Part shown: one piece after another, positions 10,224-20,359 of the stretch
Layout of the letters: every line of letters begins with the position of its first letter
Position numbering within the stretch: the stretch's first letter is position 1
DNA from: Clarkia xantiana subsp. parviflora
Lineage: Eukaryota; Streptophyta; Magnoliopsida; Myrtales; Onagraceae
DNA: 64,000 bases
Direction: 5' to 3'
Assembly: GCA_036873135.1 (NCBI GenBank)
Contig: JAPTYO010000002.1
Location: 41,097,452-41,161,451, forward strand
The notes under the pieces: model-generated
Seen by the model: the letters and a program-made list of their open reading frames with translations, nothing else
Told to the model about the DNA's origin: nothing
Databases searched by the model: none
Position numbers and translations under genes: made by a program

Positions 10224-10915
10224 CACTCCGTCTGAGCAGGCAGTTTTTTCAAACAGTGCCTACAAGGAGACACAGGAGCAAGGCTGTGAAGGTGACATCC
10301 ATACCCTGGCAGCCAGACACCATAATAGGGAACAGAACAAGGAACTCCATCCTAAGAGGCTTCCGCTACATAGATGATATCAAGCAAATGCCGCGGGAGT
10401 CTATATCAAGCTATTTCCAGAGATTCTTCAATTATGGTGCCAACATGGACATCACAAGGGGAGAAGCAGTAAGGGCATTCATTAGAAACATGCATCCAAA
10501 CTCATTCGGGGCCTATGGAGGGCTCTATGAGATGGTCATGACGAGCACAATGAGAGAGCTCAAGGCAAGACTGGACAGGGCATTTGCACAGGAAGCGGAG
10601 CAGTTGGATGAAGTTCCGAAGAGAGGAAGAGAAATGGACACATTGGGAAGAAGTGTCAATTACACATTCACACCCCTCACACTCAGCATAGAAGAAATTT
10701 TCCACAAACACCTCAAGCAAGAGCTACCAACATGCAGGGAGGAAGGCAAGGCCTTCCTAGGAAGAGATGCACAGGGTTGGTGTGAGTACCATGGGACCTG
10801 GGGGCATCAAACCAACAACTGCATGGTGTTGAAGGTGGAAGTGGAAGAAATGATTTACAATGGAGGCTTCAAGGAATACGTGGCAACAGACACAGTGACC
10901 ACCCCATATCCTTAG
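10220..10915 (+). CDS. Second gag-like module with its own zinc knuckle (up to 231 aa)
   Basis: Open frame in the -1 phase relative to gag, with no ATG at its head: the frame opens with GTG overlapping the gag stop as GTGA. From about residue 50 it resembles the C-terminal half of a gag domain (SISSYFQRF... ITRGEAVRAFIRNMHP), then a linker, then a knuckle WCEYHGTWGHQTNNC near residue 187. The first half of a gag domain is missing. Element 4 has a matching module (57790-58342) and element 3 the remnant of its knuckle (about 53206-53250). Expression might use frameshifting or a separate message. Function unknown; a second RNA-binding or particle subunit is a guess. Confidence 0.75.
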   Translation: MTLRLSRQFFQTVPTRRHRSKAVKVTSIPWQPDTIIGNRTRNSILRGFRYIDDIKQMPRESISSYFQRFFNYGANMDITRGEAVRAFIRNMHPNSFGAYGGLYEMVMTSTMRELKARLDRAFAQEAEQLDEVPKRGREMDTLGRSVNYTFTPLTLSIEEIFHKHLKQELPTCREEGKAFLGRDAQGWCEYHGTWGHQTNNCMVLKVEVEEMIYNGGFKEYVATDTVTTPYP

Positions 10916-11180
10916 TTTCATATTTAGCATTTTGCATGTTTCAGCTTTACAAGCTTTTCAAAAAACAACTTTGGAGAAGGAGAACTCACGAAGTTACTCC
11001 AACTCTACAACTATCTTTGATTCCTACAAAGGATGTCTTGGTGCACCAAGGCATCCCAAGTGTACAAAAAACATGAATGCTCCTAAGGGAGTAGAAGTTA
11101 CTCAAAAGTATTTTCCAGTGAATGTAGTGGTATAATCACGAAGTTATCCTTACACAGATATGACTTCAAGTCAATGACAG
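10916..11180. other. Non-coding spacer after the second gag module
   Basis: About 265 bases with no recognisable motif, leading into the minisatellite. Likely 3' untranslated region of the sense transcript. Confidence 0.5.
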
Positions 11181-11902
11181 GTTCGACGCCCCCAAGAGCG
11201 TATCTTGAGAGTAGTTCTTATACTACGTCATTCGACGCCCCCAAGAGCGTATCTTGAGAGTAGTTTTCATACTACGACATTCGACGCCCCCAAGAGCGTA
11301 TCTTGAGAGTAGTGTTCATACTACGACATTCGACGCCCCCAAGAGCGTATCTTGAGAGTAGTGTTCATACTACGACCTTCGACGCCCCCAAGAGCGTATC
11401 TTGAGAGTAGTTATTACACTACGAATTCGACGCACCAAGAGCGTATCTTGAGAGTGGTTTCCAAAAACTACGAACTTCAACGCCCCCAGGAGCGTATCTT
11501 GAGAGTAGTGTTCATACTACGACCTTCGACGCCCCCAAGAGCGTATCTTGAGAGTAGTTATTACACTACGAATTCGACGCACCAAGAGCGTATCTTGAGA
11601 GTGGTTTCCAAAAACTACGAATTCGACGCCCCCAGGAGCGTATCTTGAGGTAGATTTGCAACCTACCAGATTCGACGCCCCCAAGAGCGTATCTTGAGGT
11701 AGAAAAAACACTACCAGTTCGACGCCCCCAAGAGCGTATCTTGAGGTAGATTTCAAACTACCAGTTCGACGCCCACCAGGAGCGTATCTTTGGTCTAACC
11801 TGAGCCCTCCGGGAGCCTATCCTGTGAAACGTTAAGTGCCGTCCGAGAGCCTGTCTCGTGAACAGATTTCGACGCCCACCAAGAGCGTATCTTTGGTCTA
11901 AC
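11181..11902 (+). repeat. Minisatellite of 14 units of about 49 bp with internal hairpins
   Basis: Each unit starts TTCGACGCCCCCAAGAGCGT and ends in a small inverted repeat. Nine units have GTAGT or GTGGT pairing with ACTAC; three have GGTAG pairing with CTACC. The last two units (from 11764 and 11868) have a different tail, GGTCTAAC, and the first of these holds extra variant units. Open frames across it are side effects of the repeat. It sits between the 3' ends of the sense gag units and the antisense gene. Confidence 0.9.
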
Positions 11903-12285
11903 AGTACAACGTATACCGTGTAAGGGGTATCAGAAGAGATCATCACACCATGCTCAGAAGGATACCATGAGAAAGAAATTTCTAAGTAAAATAATGTGAA
12001 GAACAAGTAATGTTTTTTCTTTATGAAATGGCAGGTATGACATGAAGGAAAACACGAAAGAAAGACAAGTAAAGGAAACACACCAAGAGAAGAGCCCATA
12101 ACCAAAGGGATATATACAAAAGCATGAGAAGCACTAGTGTAAAGGCAAGCGAACCACGTAGTCAACAACACAATGCGGCAAAGGAAAGTAACAACAAACA
12201 CCATCACAATCTCAAAAGACACTCAACCCATTAAAGGGGAGAAGGAGTATAGTTATATATACAAGGATAGCATGAGATAAACACA
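11903..12285. other. Spacer between minisatellite and antisense gene
   Basis: A-rich plus strand with no gene recognised. It should hold the 3' untranslated region of the antisense gene, which ends at 12286. Confidence 0.4.
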
Positions 12286-14601
12286 TCAGTCAGAACCTTC
12301 AGGGGAGTCACCCTCACCCCCTGAAGCTGAACCACCGGCAGATAGAGATGATGAGGAGGAATCTGAGGTACCAATCTCCACTGGTGTAGCATCCACCTGG
12401 GCAGGGGCAGGCTCGTCTGCAACAGCAGCCTGACCCCTCAGAACAGCCATGTAACCAGTGGCATATGGCCCGAAGTCACCAAGGTCACCAACAGGGAACT
12501 GAGGATCAATACGGAAAATGTGATCAACCAGATACTCACCGAACTGGTTCATCTCCTGAGTGAGACGCGCGCTATAATCGGCAGTGAAGGCAGAGGAGGC
12601 CTTGTACTCAGACACCGCGACAGTCCTCTCCTCCGCCCGACACTTAGCCTCCAACTTCCGTAACTCCTCAGAATGGAGCGACGCTGCAACCTCAGCTTCC
12701 CGACGCAAACTGCCCACAGTGGTCTCAAGCAAGGACACCTGGTCCCGGAGCTCCTGCATCCTCAAATCAGATAATCGCGCCTTCTCAACAGCAGTGGCGA
12801 CCTCCGCCTTGAGAGAGACCTGGCTGTCCTCAAGGGTCTTCCTCTCGTCAGATAACTCGAGCACGAGCGAGGACATGTTCAACATGTTCACCATGTCAGA
12901 CATACCCTAACAATTCAAACAAGGGATGAGTAACCGAAAGATAGCCATTATGAAAGTAATAAGAGGAAAGCAAGGAACAACTCACAGGTGCATAACGAGA
13001 AAGTACCCCCTGAACAAAGCGCCGAGTCTCCCCAGGAGACTTGGGCGGAGCAACACGATCGCCAGGGGGGATGGCGCCGCGGAGTACGCGGATGCCAACC
13101 TCAGGAGTCCGCAAAGAGGAGGTGCTATCGAGGTGGAACTCCTTCAGACCAGCGAAAGGAGTCCACTCAGACCCAATAACATCTTCATCAGTAAGACGTG
13201 CGAAATCCCTCCGACTTAAAGTCGGAGGCCCACCTACACAAGCAAAGCAAGTCAAAGGAAAATATAAACATAGAAGGATCAGCAACAAGGTAGAGATCAT
13301 ACCTGAGGACCGTGCCCTCGGCTGGGGGGCAGGGGAACCACCACCAGCAGGTCGCTTCCCTTTGTCAGCCAGGGAAGGCACCTCTTCGACCACCATCTCC
13401 TTATCACGAGATAGGGTCGGAGGACGAGCAGTAGGCGAAGCAGGATCTGCAGCTTTCTTTCTCTTAGCAGCCGAGGCCCCGACCTCAGAATCAGATCTCC
13501 GCGGCTTGGACTTGGAAGGTCCAGAATCTCTGCCAACGGAGACGACCCTCTCAGTCACCAAGGGGGAGCGCCCTAGCAATGTAAGAAAAGCAAGATAAGG
13601 AAAACACAAGTTATACCATAAAGAAGCAAATAGGAGAAAGCATACCAGAGGCCCCAGCCTTCTTCCCAGGCAGGGGGGATTTCTTCAGAGCGGAACTAGA
13701 AGGAGCCTTCCTCTTACTCAGATCAACAGGGGCTCCCTGCACGTTATAGGTTTTTCCATGAAACCAACCTACAAAGGAAGAGCAGAAGGTAAATAAAGAT
13801 GGAAAGACCAAGTGACATACCGAACCCCCGGAGTCAGGAGTCAAACTGATCCCGGCCTCGTAAAGATCCGTCTCAGTCACTAAGGACACGGGGCAGTATG
13901 ACCGAGTCCTGTTGCTCTCGTGAATGATCTTCATAGTCTCTAAATCAACCGAAGAGAACTCTCCAAAAGCAGGCCAACCATCGGACCGATCCTCATTCAA
14001 GACCGACCAAGTGACGTATCGATCCGTAATGAAGAAGTAATGCTTAGCCCAGTGACTGGCCGAATTGTCACTCCGGGCTACGAAACGGAGGGAGGTATCC
14101 CACTCGATCCCACTCAACCCGAAATCAGCAAATCGGGGATCCTTGAAGGTCGGATGGCGAGTTACGAAACTCGCAAACCCCACCTTCGTCTGGTACTGGA
14201 ACCGGTAGAAGCATCGGAATAGAACGAGGGAGTACTTCCAGGAGTACCAATGGCACAATACCCGGAAGCCCACCCAGACACGAAGGGCACTGGGGGCAAG
14301 GTTCACAGGAGAAATCCTGAAGAACCTGCTCAACTCTATAAGCTCGTCACAGTAAGGCAACCTCAGCCCGAATCGGATCTGGGAGGGGTACACGGCGACC
14401 TTCCCTATAGGAGGCTCCGTCACCGTCTCGCGAGTATTCCCCAAGGAGGGGAGAAAAGGATACAGAGGCTCATCTAGGGGACATATATCTCCTAGGGTAA
14501 CATGCTCATTGTAATCGGACCTAGTGAGATGGTTCTCCGACAAGATAGCAAAACCTAAGGCAAAGGTAGCAGGAAATCCCAAAGTACGAATCAAATTTCG
14601 A
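12286..14601 (-). CDS. Antisense spliced gene of element 1 (aORF)
   Basis: Exons on the minus strand: 14601-13821, 13736-13646, 13572-13303, 13233-12986, 12906-12286. The introns start GT and end AG, and all four junctions keep one frame with no stop. An earlier intron, 14686-14602, implies a further 5' exon whose start I could not fix. Exon 1 encodes about 260 residues like a plant family labelled putative gypsy-type transposon protein (from memory Transposase_28), including RFGLRLPY and HYFFITDRYVTW. Middle exons are basic and low-complexity (KRKAPSSS, AAKRKKAAD, possible nuclear signals), then LTDEDVIGSEWTPFAG. The last exon is a coiled coil of about 100 residues, a HIFRIDPQFP segment and an acidic Ser/Gly tail. 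Homologues: element 2 (26354-29001), element 3 (42839-44151), element 4 (59575-61086). Function unknown. Confidence 0.8.
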
Positions 14602-16344
14602 CTAACACCCCAACGAAGGTCACGACACTAAGCTAGCAATAGGAAAGGAAGTAATGCGACCAAAAAGGAAGAGAAAAGGAACTCACTCATCCTTCGGAGG
14701 ATGCGACGCCTCTGTAGAGTCTGTGTGCGCGGACACCACCAGGAATACAGTACCTGCCACGGCACGACAAATATCAAGACAAGAAAAATTTCCGAAGAAC
14801 CGGAAATATTCCAACACCCGACCAACGACAACAGTCACAGATCCAAAGACACCCAGCAAAGATAGTCAACATGAGCCAAGGACACCACGACAACCAAGTT
14901 GAATAATTTTATCCGAGCCTAAGGTCGGGTTTTGGAAAAAATTACCATTATACCCTCCAATAAAGATTAACACACCAACGGCGGTACGACATCAAATTCA
15001 AGAACGGGATGGTCCAATCGGACAAGAAACTATATCCGGACGACCGGCAAACATTTTTCCCCAAATCCACAACTATCAACGGTTACCCACATTCGATCAA
15101 ATTTCGGCAATCAAGCATCGGCAATCAAATATCAACGATTCAAAAATCAACGTTTTACGCGGTAACGGAAAGGAAAAGAGCGGACCTTCGGAAAACCCGA
15201 CCCGATGTGATAAACGGGTCCAGAATTCGAATTTGAGCGTTGCCGGAAATCAGCCCCTCGCCGGAGTCCCAATTCCGTCGTCGCCGGAGTCGCTCCCAGC
15301 CGTCCTTTCGCCGCCGGAGTCCGCCCCAGATCACGTCGGAGCCCCCCTGTCCCGCCGTCGACTGCTCTGGCCGAAGCTAGCGCTGCCGTCGTCGGAGGTA
15401 AACTCGCCGTCGAAGCCTCCCGACGCCGCTGCTCGTCTGGTCGCCGCCCTCCGTCGGCCAAGCTCGTACCGCGTCGCTTTCGTTCGTCAGCCACCGGGAG
15501 TCACGTCGCCGTCGACCGCCTGCGTCGGACCAGGCTCCACCTCCGCCAGCTGCTCCTTCACGCCGCCACTGGTCCGTCCCGCCTCCACGCCGTCGTCTCG
15601 CGTCACCAATCCACCGGCCGGCTCTGTCCCGTGCTGGTGGTCTCTTCCCGCCGGAGCTGCTGGCCGGAATTTCGTGTCTCTCGCCGGAATTCTGGCCGGC
15701 CCTAACCTTGGGGGTGCTCTCCAATTTTTCTTGCTCTCCAAGGGTGAGTGAAGAGGGAAGATGGTGGCTATGGTGACTCTTTGAGGTATTTTTCCAACTC
15801 TCCTCTATTTTGAAAAGATGATAGGGTTTTTTAAGGGGTTTTAATCACCACCCTCCATCTATCTTTAAATGAGATCTAAGGGCCAAGGAAAAACCATCAT
15901 TTTTATCCCTTTCAACTATGGCTAAGTATATCTCCATACTTAGAAAAACTATCAAGTTAGTTTTATTTTTGAGCATTCCATACTTAGGAAATTTTTTGGC
16001 CAAAATTAAATTTTTCCTCACCTAGATAGAATCCCGGCACGAATTTGAAGCATAAGTCACTTAGTTGCATTCGTATTGCATCCTTGTAAGAGTATGCATT
16101 TTTTAAGTATACGCCAGTAACAACAATAGATCTATTGCTCCCGCCTCAGACGAACGCATGCTTAGGCATACGTCCGTGCTACTCTAACGTTTACAACTCC
16201 TCTATCTCATAAGACAGGGGGCAGAGTCGAAGACACGCATCCATGGGTAAGCAAACGTTCAGATGAAAGGTAAAACCCCGGTTTCAAATTGCGCGTATCA
16301 TACCATCCTGAAATAGAGTCAATCAAGGGTTAAGCCATTGGTTG
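14602..16344 (-). promoter_or_regulatory. Upstream region and probable promoter of the antisense gene
   Basis: Includes the candidate intron 14602-14686 and a GC-rich stretch (15230-15740) of CCGCCG/GCCGGAG words that gives long chance open frames on both strands. An AT-rich part (15770-16060) contains two CCATACTTAG words also found upstream of the antisense genes in elements 3 (41122) and 5 (62246). GC-rich leaders of this kind are common at plant gene starts. No single TATA box stands out. Antisense orientation is inferred from the gene it precedes. Confidence 0.45.
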
Positions 16345-16357
16345 ACTCGGGGGCATG
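16345..16357 (+). other. Polypurine tract region of element 1
   Basis: ACTCGGGGGCATG directly precedes the 3' LTR. The same GACTCGGGGG core, in reverse complement, precedes the 3' LTRs of element 3 (40543-40559) and element 5 (61684-61700), linking them as one family. Confidence 0.7.
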
Positions 16358-17224
16358 TGATGGATATACGCCCAATTTGAACCCGTTGACTTCCGAACCG
16401 TTGTATTTTTATCGTCCCATTACCGATTGTAAATCGAAACTTCAACCCGAACACTTCGCGAGAACATCAACGGCTCGGACGGGGCCGAAGCGCCCGTCCG
16501 ACCAAGGTAAACTCACCTAGGTGAGGTTGGGTGGCCACACCCGACCTCCCCTAGGAGAGATCGGGTCAGCCAACCCGATCTCTCCTAGGGGAGATCGGGT
16601 GGACCAACCCGATCTCTCCTAGGAGAGATCGGGTCGGCCAACCCGATCTCTCCTAGGAGGGATGGGGTTGGCCAACCCCATCCTCCCTAGGAGGGGTTGG
16701 GTGCCCTCACCCAACCCCTACCCTTGGGGGTCGGATTTCTCCCCCCCCCCAAGGGCCCCTGCGCCATTTTCGGACACCCACACCCGGTTCACGTCGCCTA
16801 CCTTCTCCGTATCCTAAGGTCTTAATTATGCACTTAAAGGTTAATTAATTGTGTTTAAAGGTTAAACGATGTCATTAAGCCACCTTAATGACACCGTTGC
16901 CTATAAATACCCCACCTTCACAACTCATTTGGGCATCTTGGCAATTTGGATTACTTTGCTCTGACATCTCTCTAGTTTATCTCTCTAAGAAGAATACTGA
17001 CTTAGGCATCGGAGAGAGTTCACCAGGCACCACCCCCCCCCTCCGTGTCTGGTACTGCCCCTTCTGCAGGGTAGAAGGAGAGAAGAAGCAAAGGAAGGAA
17101 GGAAGGAAGGAAGGAAGGACATAGGTTGAGACAGGGCAACTCAGGAATACCGGATCACACACATCCCCAGTAAGGAGCGAGATCAAAGCCGACCACCCCT
17201 TGACCTAGACCTCATAACCTAACA
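16358..17224 (+). repeat. 3' LTR of element 1
   Basis: Begins TGATGGATATACGCCC and ends CATAACCTAACA. It is 83 bp longer than the 5' LTR. Most of the difference is two extra hairpin units (16550-16692), the rest mainly a longer GGAA run near 17095. Substitutions against the 5' LTR are few. Confidence 0.95.
16550..16692. repeat. Expanded hairpin chain in U3 of the 3' LTR
   Basis: Three tandem copies of the 17-bp-arm hairpin with loops CAGCCA, GGACCA-like and CGGCCA, followed by the 40-bp perfect palindrome centred on TTGGCCAA. The 5' LTR has one copy of the first type. Units are joined through shared CCTAGG or CCTAGGGG sites. Confidence 0.9.
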
Positions 17225-17885
17225 ACGTCAAAGTACTAGCGTACACATTCTTTTAATATATGTTACCAATTTTTAACAAACATATATACTCAAGCAAACA
17301 TACAAAATAGTATTACATACAAAAGTAGTAAATTCTCCTCAACTTTGGTGTAAAAGTCCTTCAATCTCTTTCAGTAATCGGTAGCAAAAACATGAATACC
17401 AACAACAAACAGTATAATTTATTATAATTGCCCACGAAAATTTCCAAGAAAGTTGCAGACACCATGTTCAATGTTGCAGATACACTTACAAACACTAATT
17501 TATGTATTACGGACACAAGTGCTAAAATCTTCTATAACTTTGTAAAAATAATTTCATCTCTTTCGGTAATCAGCAGTAAGAAACATGAACACCAACAACA
17601 ACTAATTTCAGTATTGCGGACATAAGTAGTAAAATATGCTCGACTTTGGTCAAAACTACATCCATCTGTTTCAGTAATTAGGAGGAAAAAATATGAACAC
17701 AAATAGTAACTAGTATAATATGCTCTAATTTACCAAAAAAAAGTTCTAGGAAAGTTTCACGCATCATTGCCAATGTTGCAACAGTTGTAGCACCAGTTTC
17801 AGTATTGTAGATACAAGTAGAAAAATATGTTCGAATTAGGTAAAAAATAAATGAACACAAGCAGCAAACAGTATAATCTCTAATT
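17225..17885. repeat. Tandem repeat copy Y, right part
   Basis: Begins with the right ACGTC target duplicate of element 1 and continues the repeat broken at 7561. From 17419 it is about 96 % identical by eye to 228-652, and it holds the empty site (near 17842) of the MITE at 662-1194. Confidence 0.85.
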
Positions 17886-18429
17886 TGTAGAATTTATGGG
17901 GATTAATACTACGGAAACAAAACCCTAGATACGTGCATGGTAACTAGTACGCAGCGGAATAAGGTGCACATACCTATAATTTTCCTGTAGCCCTGGACCG
18001 TTGAGGGGAGTTCTCGATCCGGTGGACAGTTCCCGTAGAGGTTCCTGTTAGAGAAGCCCTACGCGGATAGATCTCTTGGAGTAAATTTCTCGACACAATT
18101 TGGCACCTCCTTGCTTCCTTGGTGTTTCGGCCGAACTAGCTATATTATAGGGAGGATGGTTTTCTTTTAATATCACCACTTAGGAAGAGAGAATTAGCAT
18201 TAATAAAAGCTCCTAGGACTCCCTATTTATAGGAGGAGTAAAGTGGAAAAAGTCCACTTTACCCCACTAAAGTCGGCCGGCCATGTGTGTTTGGGAGGCC
18301 CAAAATTGGGCCTCCCATGTCAATTGGGATTTTAGGCCTAGCCCAAAATCCCTAATATGACATTATCTAATTTCTTAGGTACGTGGACTTTATTAATGGG
18401 CTCCCAATTACGGCGGCCCATTGTCCAAA
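17886..18429 (-). mobile_element. Copia LTR, minus orientation, truncated
   Basis: Starts TGTAGAATTTA at the same position of the repeat as the LTR at 1238 and is nearly the same sequence, plus about 58 bp missing from that copy. It stops at CCATTGTCCAAAT, short of the expected CTAACA end, and jumps directly to copia internal sequence. Confidence 0.85.
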
Positions 18430-18921
18430 TAGTTCATACGAGGTTTGCCGTGCGACAGGCGAACACGACGGGCATCGTGCTACTCATCTTTTAAGAGTGT
18501 TGTAGCGCTCGCGGAACGTTGATTCCCTATGTCTAATCAACCCATGATAATTAATAGTGCCGCGCTGTATCCTAGGTCATCTGTCATTCTCCTATTGCCT
18601 AGTTTCCACATCCGAATACTTCCGCAGGGCATCCGTACAAGTATTCACAACCTTTCAACTAATGTCAGGTTGGTGGCCACCTAGTGAATACAAGAGTCGA
18701 AGAATTACAGGTGTACTTGACCATCCCCATCGCTCATACCCTTAGTCAATCCCAACCGGTTTCCAAATACGTGGTCAGTAGGTCTTTTTGTTCAGCACTG
18801 CGTTCGTACGCCAGGAAGCGAACATTGAGCCTGACCTTAGGTATGAGTTCTGAGTCCGTGAGAATACTTTGGATGCTTCTTCATATAGGATCCGGAATCT
18901 GCCACACGCTCAAGGTGAAGA
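18430..18921 (-). mobile_element. 3' internal non-coding part of a copia element
   Basis: Homologous to 19320-19815 (copia B) and 63233-63740. This is the long non-coding stretch between copia pol and the 3' LTR, here joined by deletion to the LTR at 18429. It is interrupted at 18922 by the LTR of copia B, so copia B is younger. Confidence 0.75.
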
Positions 18922-19216
18922 TGTTGGATTACGGGGCAGATTACTACGGAAACATAAACAAGGTACATGCTTGTAATCAGAATTACGCAACAGAAGATAT
19001 GCACATACTTCAAACCCTATCCGTAGTCCCCACTTTTCCCCTACCACTAAAGTTCGGCCGACCATGTATAAGGGATGCCCAATATTTTTGGCCTCTCATG
19101 TCAATTGGGATTTGGGTCAAGCACAATTTCCCTAATGTGACATTTACCCAATTTATTAGGTAATGTATATATATTAATGGGCTACCAATTACGGCGCCCA
19201 ATAACCATATGCTAAC
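18922..19216 (-). repeat. 3' LTR of copia B, internally deleted
   Basis: Plus-strand ends TGTTGGATTACGG and ATATGCTAACA. It aligns with the 603-bp LTR at 62533-63135 at both ends but lacks the middle, including the TATA region. The adjoining GCTCCCACTCGCC is the polypurine tract read in reverse. Confidence 0.8.
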
Positions 19217-20330
19217 AGCTCCCACTCGCCGGAATGGGAGGGTGCCTGTTAATGTATTGTTCTCCAAATCGCATCAACATTTCACTCTTCTGATCCTGCC
19301 CCTGCTTCCGAATAGTTCATAAGAGGTTTTCCATGCGATCGGTGGATACGACAGGCATCGTGCTACTCATCTGTTAGGAGTGTTGTAGCGCCCGCGGAAC
19401 GTTAATTCCCTATCACAAATCAATCTGTTTAAAAACACCAATTTGTATCACGTTGTATCCTAGGTCAACTGATAATTCTCCAATTGCCCAGTTTCCACAT
19501 AGGAATACTTCTCCAGGGCATCCACACAAGTATTCACAACCTTCAACTAATATCCGGTTGGTGGCCACCTAGTGAATATAAGAGTTGGTGAATTACAGGT
19601 TAACTTAACCATCCCCATTGCTCATACCCTTAGTCAAACTCAATCGGTTTCCAAAGACATTGTAAATTGGCCTTTTTCTCTTGCACTGCGCTCATATGTC
19701 GGGAAGCGAACATTGAGCCTGGCCTTAGGTATGAGTTATGAGTCCATGAGGATACTTCGGGTGCCTCTTCATAAGCCTCCCGAGATCAATCACACGCTCG
19801 AGGTGAAGAAGTTTTCGCCCGTCCGAATCACGAGGATTCTATCCAGCACAACCGAGCATGACCCTGTGGTCGAACGTGGCACGCGCAGTATGAAACACGC
19901 GTCGATAGCATACTCAAACATCGTCAGGTGTGGGATATGTCAATGATGCTTTCGCAGACTTTCATCTGGTCCAAAATGTGGTTAATGACGAACAGAGTTC
20001 ATCACTGGCGAAGTACAAAACGAAGATCATATCGTGTTACTCCGAAACCAAAAGATCGTTTTGCATAACCAAGTTTCCCAACTGGATCTTAGCCAGTCTT
20101 GCTTCGGAAGAGGTCCCCCTCTCCTACAAGACGACCGTGCCCGTGTGACAAGGCAAGGCCCACATTCGACATAATTTTTTTGCAGAGGATTGCTTCCTTC
20201 TACGACTTAGTTTATAGACCGTAAAATCCGATGTAATCAAACATTACGACGTAGACGAATCATAAAATCAAATTGCAATTCTCTCATTTATCAAAATGTA
20301 ACTTTCAATTCATCAAAATGTTATCACATA
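19217..20330 (-). mobile_element. Long 3' non-coding region of copia B
   Basis: Over 1 kb between the pol stop and the LTR. The first 730 bp are shared with 18430-18921 and 63136-63830. The rest (19950-20330) shows no gene. No envelope-like frame is seen on the coding strand. Confidence 0.65.
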
Positions 20331-20359
20331 TACATGCCCTCATTTAAACCATATGCAAT

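Larger units (their letters stand above)
7562..17224 (+). mobile_element. Element 1: complete non-autonomous Tat-like LTR retrotransposon, 9.66 kb
   Basis: Flanked by ACGTC duplicates (7557-7561, 17225-17229). It has LTRs of 784 and 867 bp, a primer site next to the 5' LTR and a purine-rich stretch before the 3' LTR. Internal order: gag, second gag-like module, minisatellite, then an antisense multi-exon gene with its upstream region. No protease, RT, RNase H or integrase can be found, so mobility must depend on enzymes from elsewhere, plausibly a relative of element 2. LTR substitutions are few (about 1 % by eye), so it is recent. Confidence 0.93.

Noticed and set aside
11352..11756. Open frames on both strands in the 49-bp minisatellite; also its superficial likeness to a CRISPR array
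   Set aside because: The units vary in the hairpin part rather than having unique spacers, the DNA is plant transposon sequence, and the frames are repeat artefacts.
15233..15751. 172-codon plus-strand frame and 115-codon minus frames
   Set aside because: GC-rich CCGCCG-type sequence upstream of the antisense gene; no domain and overlapping frames on both strands.
18684..19163. Similar plus-strand frames at 18684, 19572 and 63495 (VGELQVNLTIPIAH-type)
   Set aside because: They begin with GTG after a stop, are antisense to copia and sit in the conserved 3' non-coding stretch. Similarity follows from DNA homology and is no evidence of a protein.
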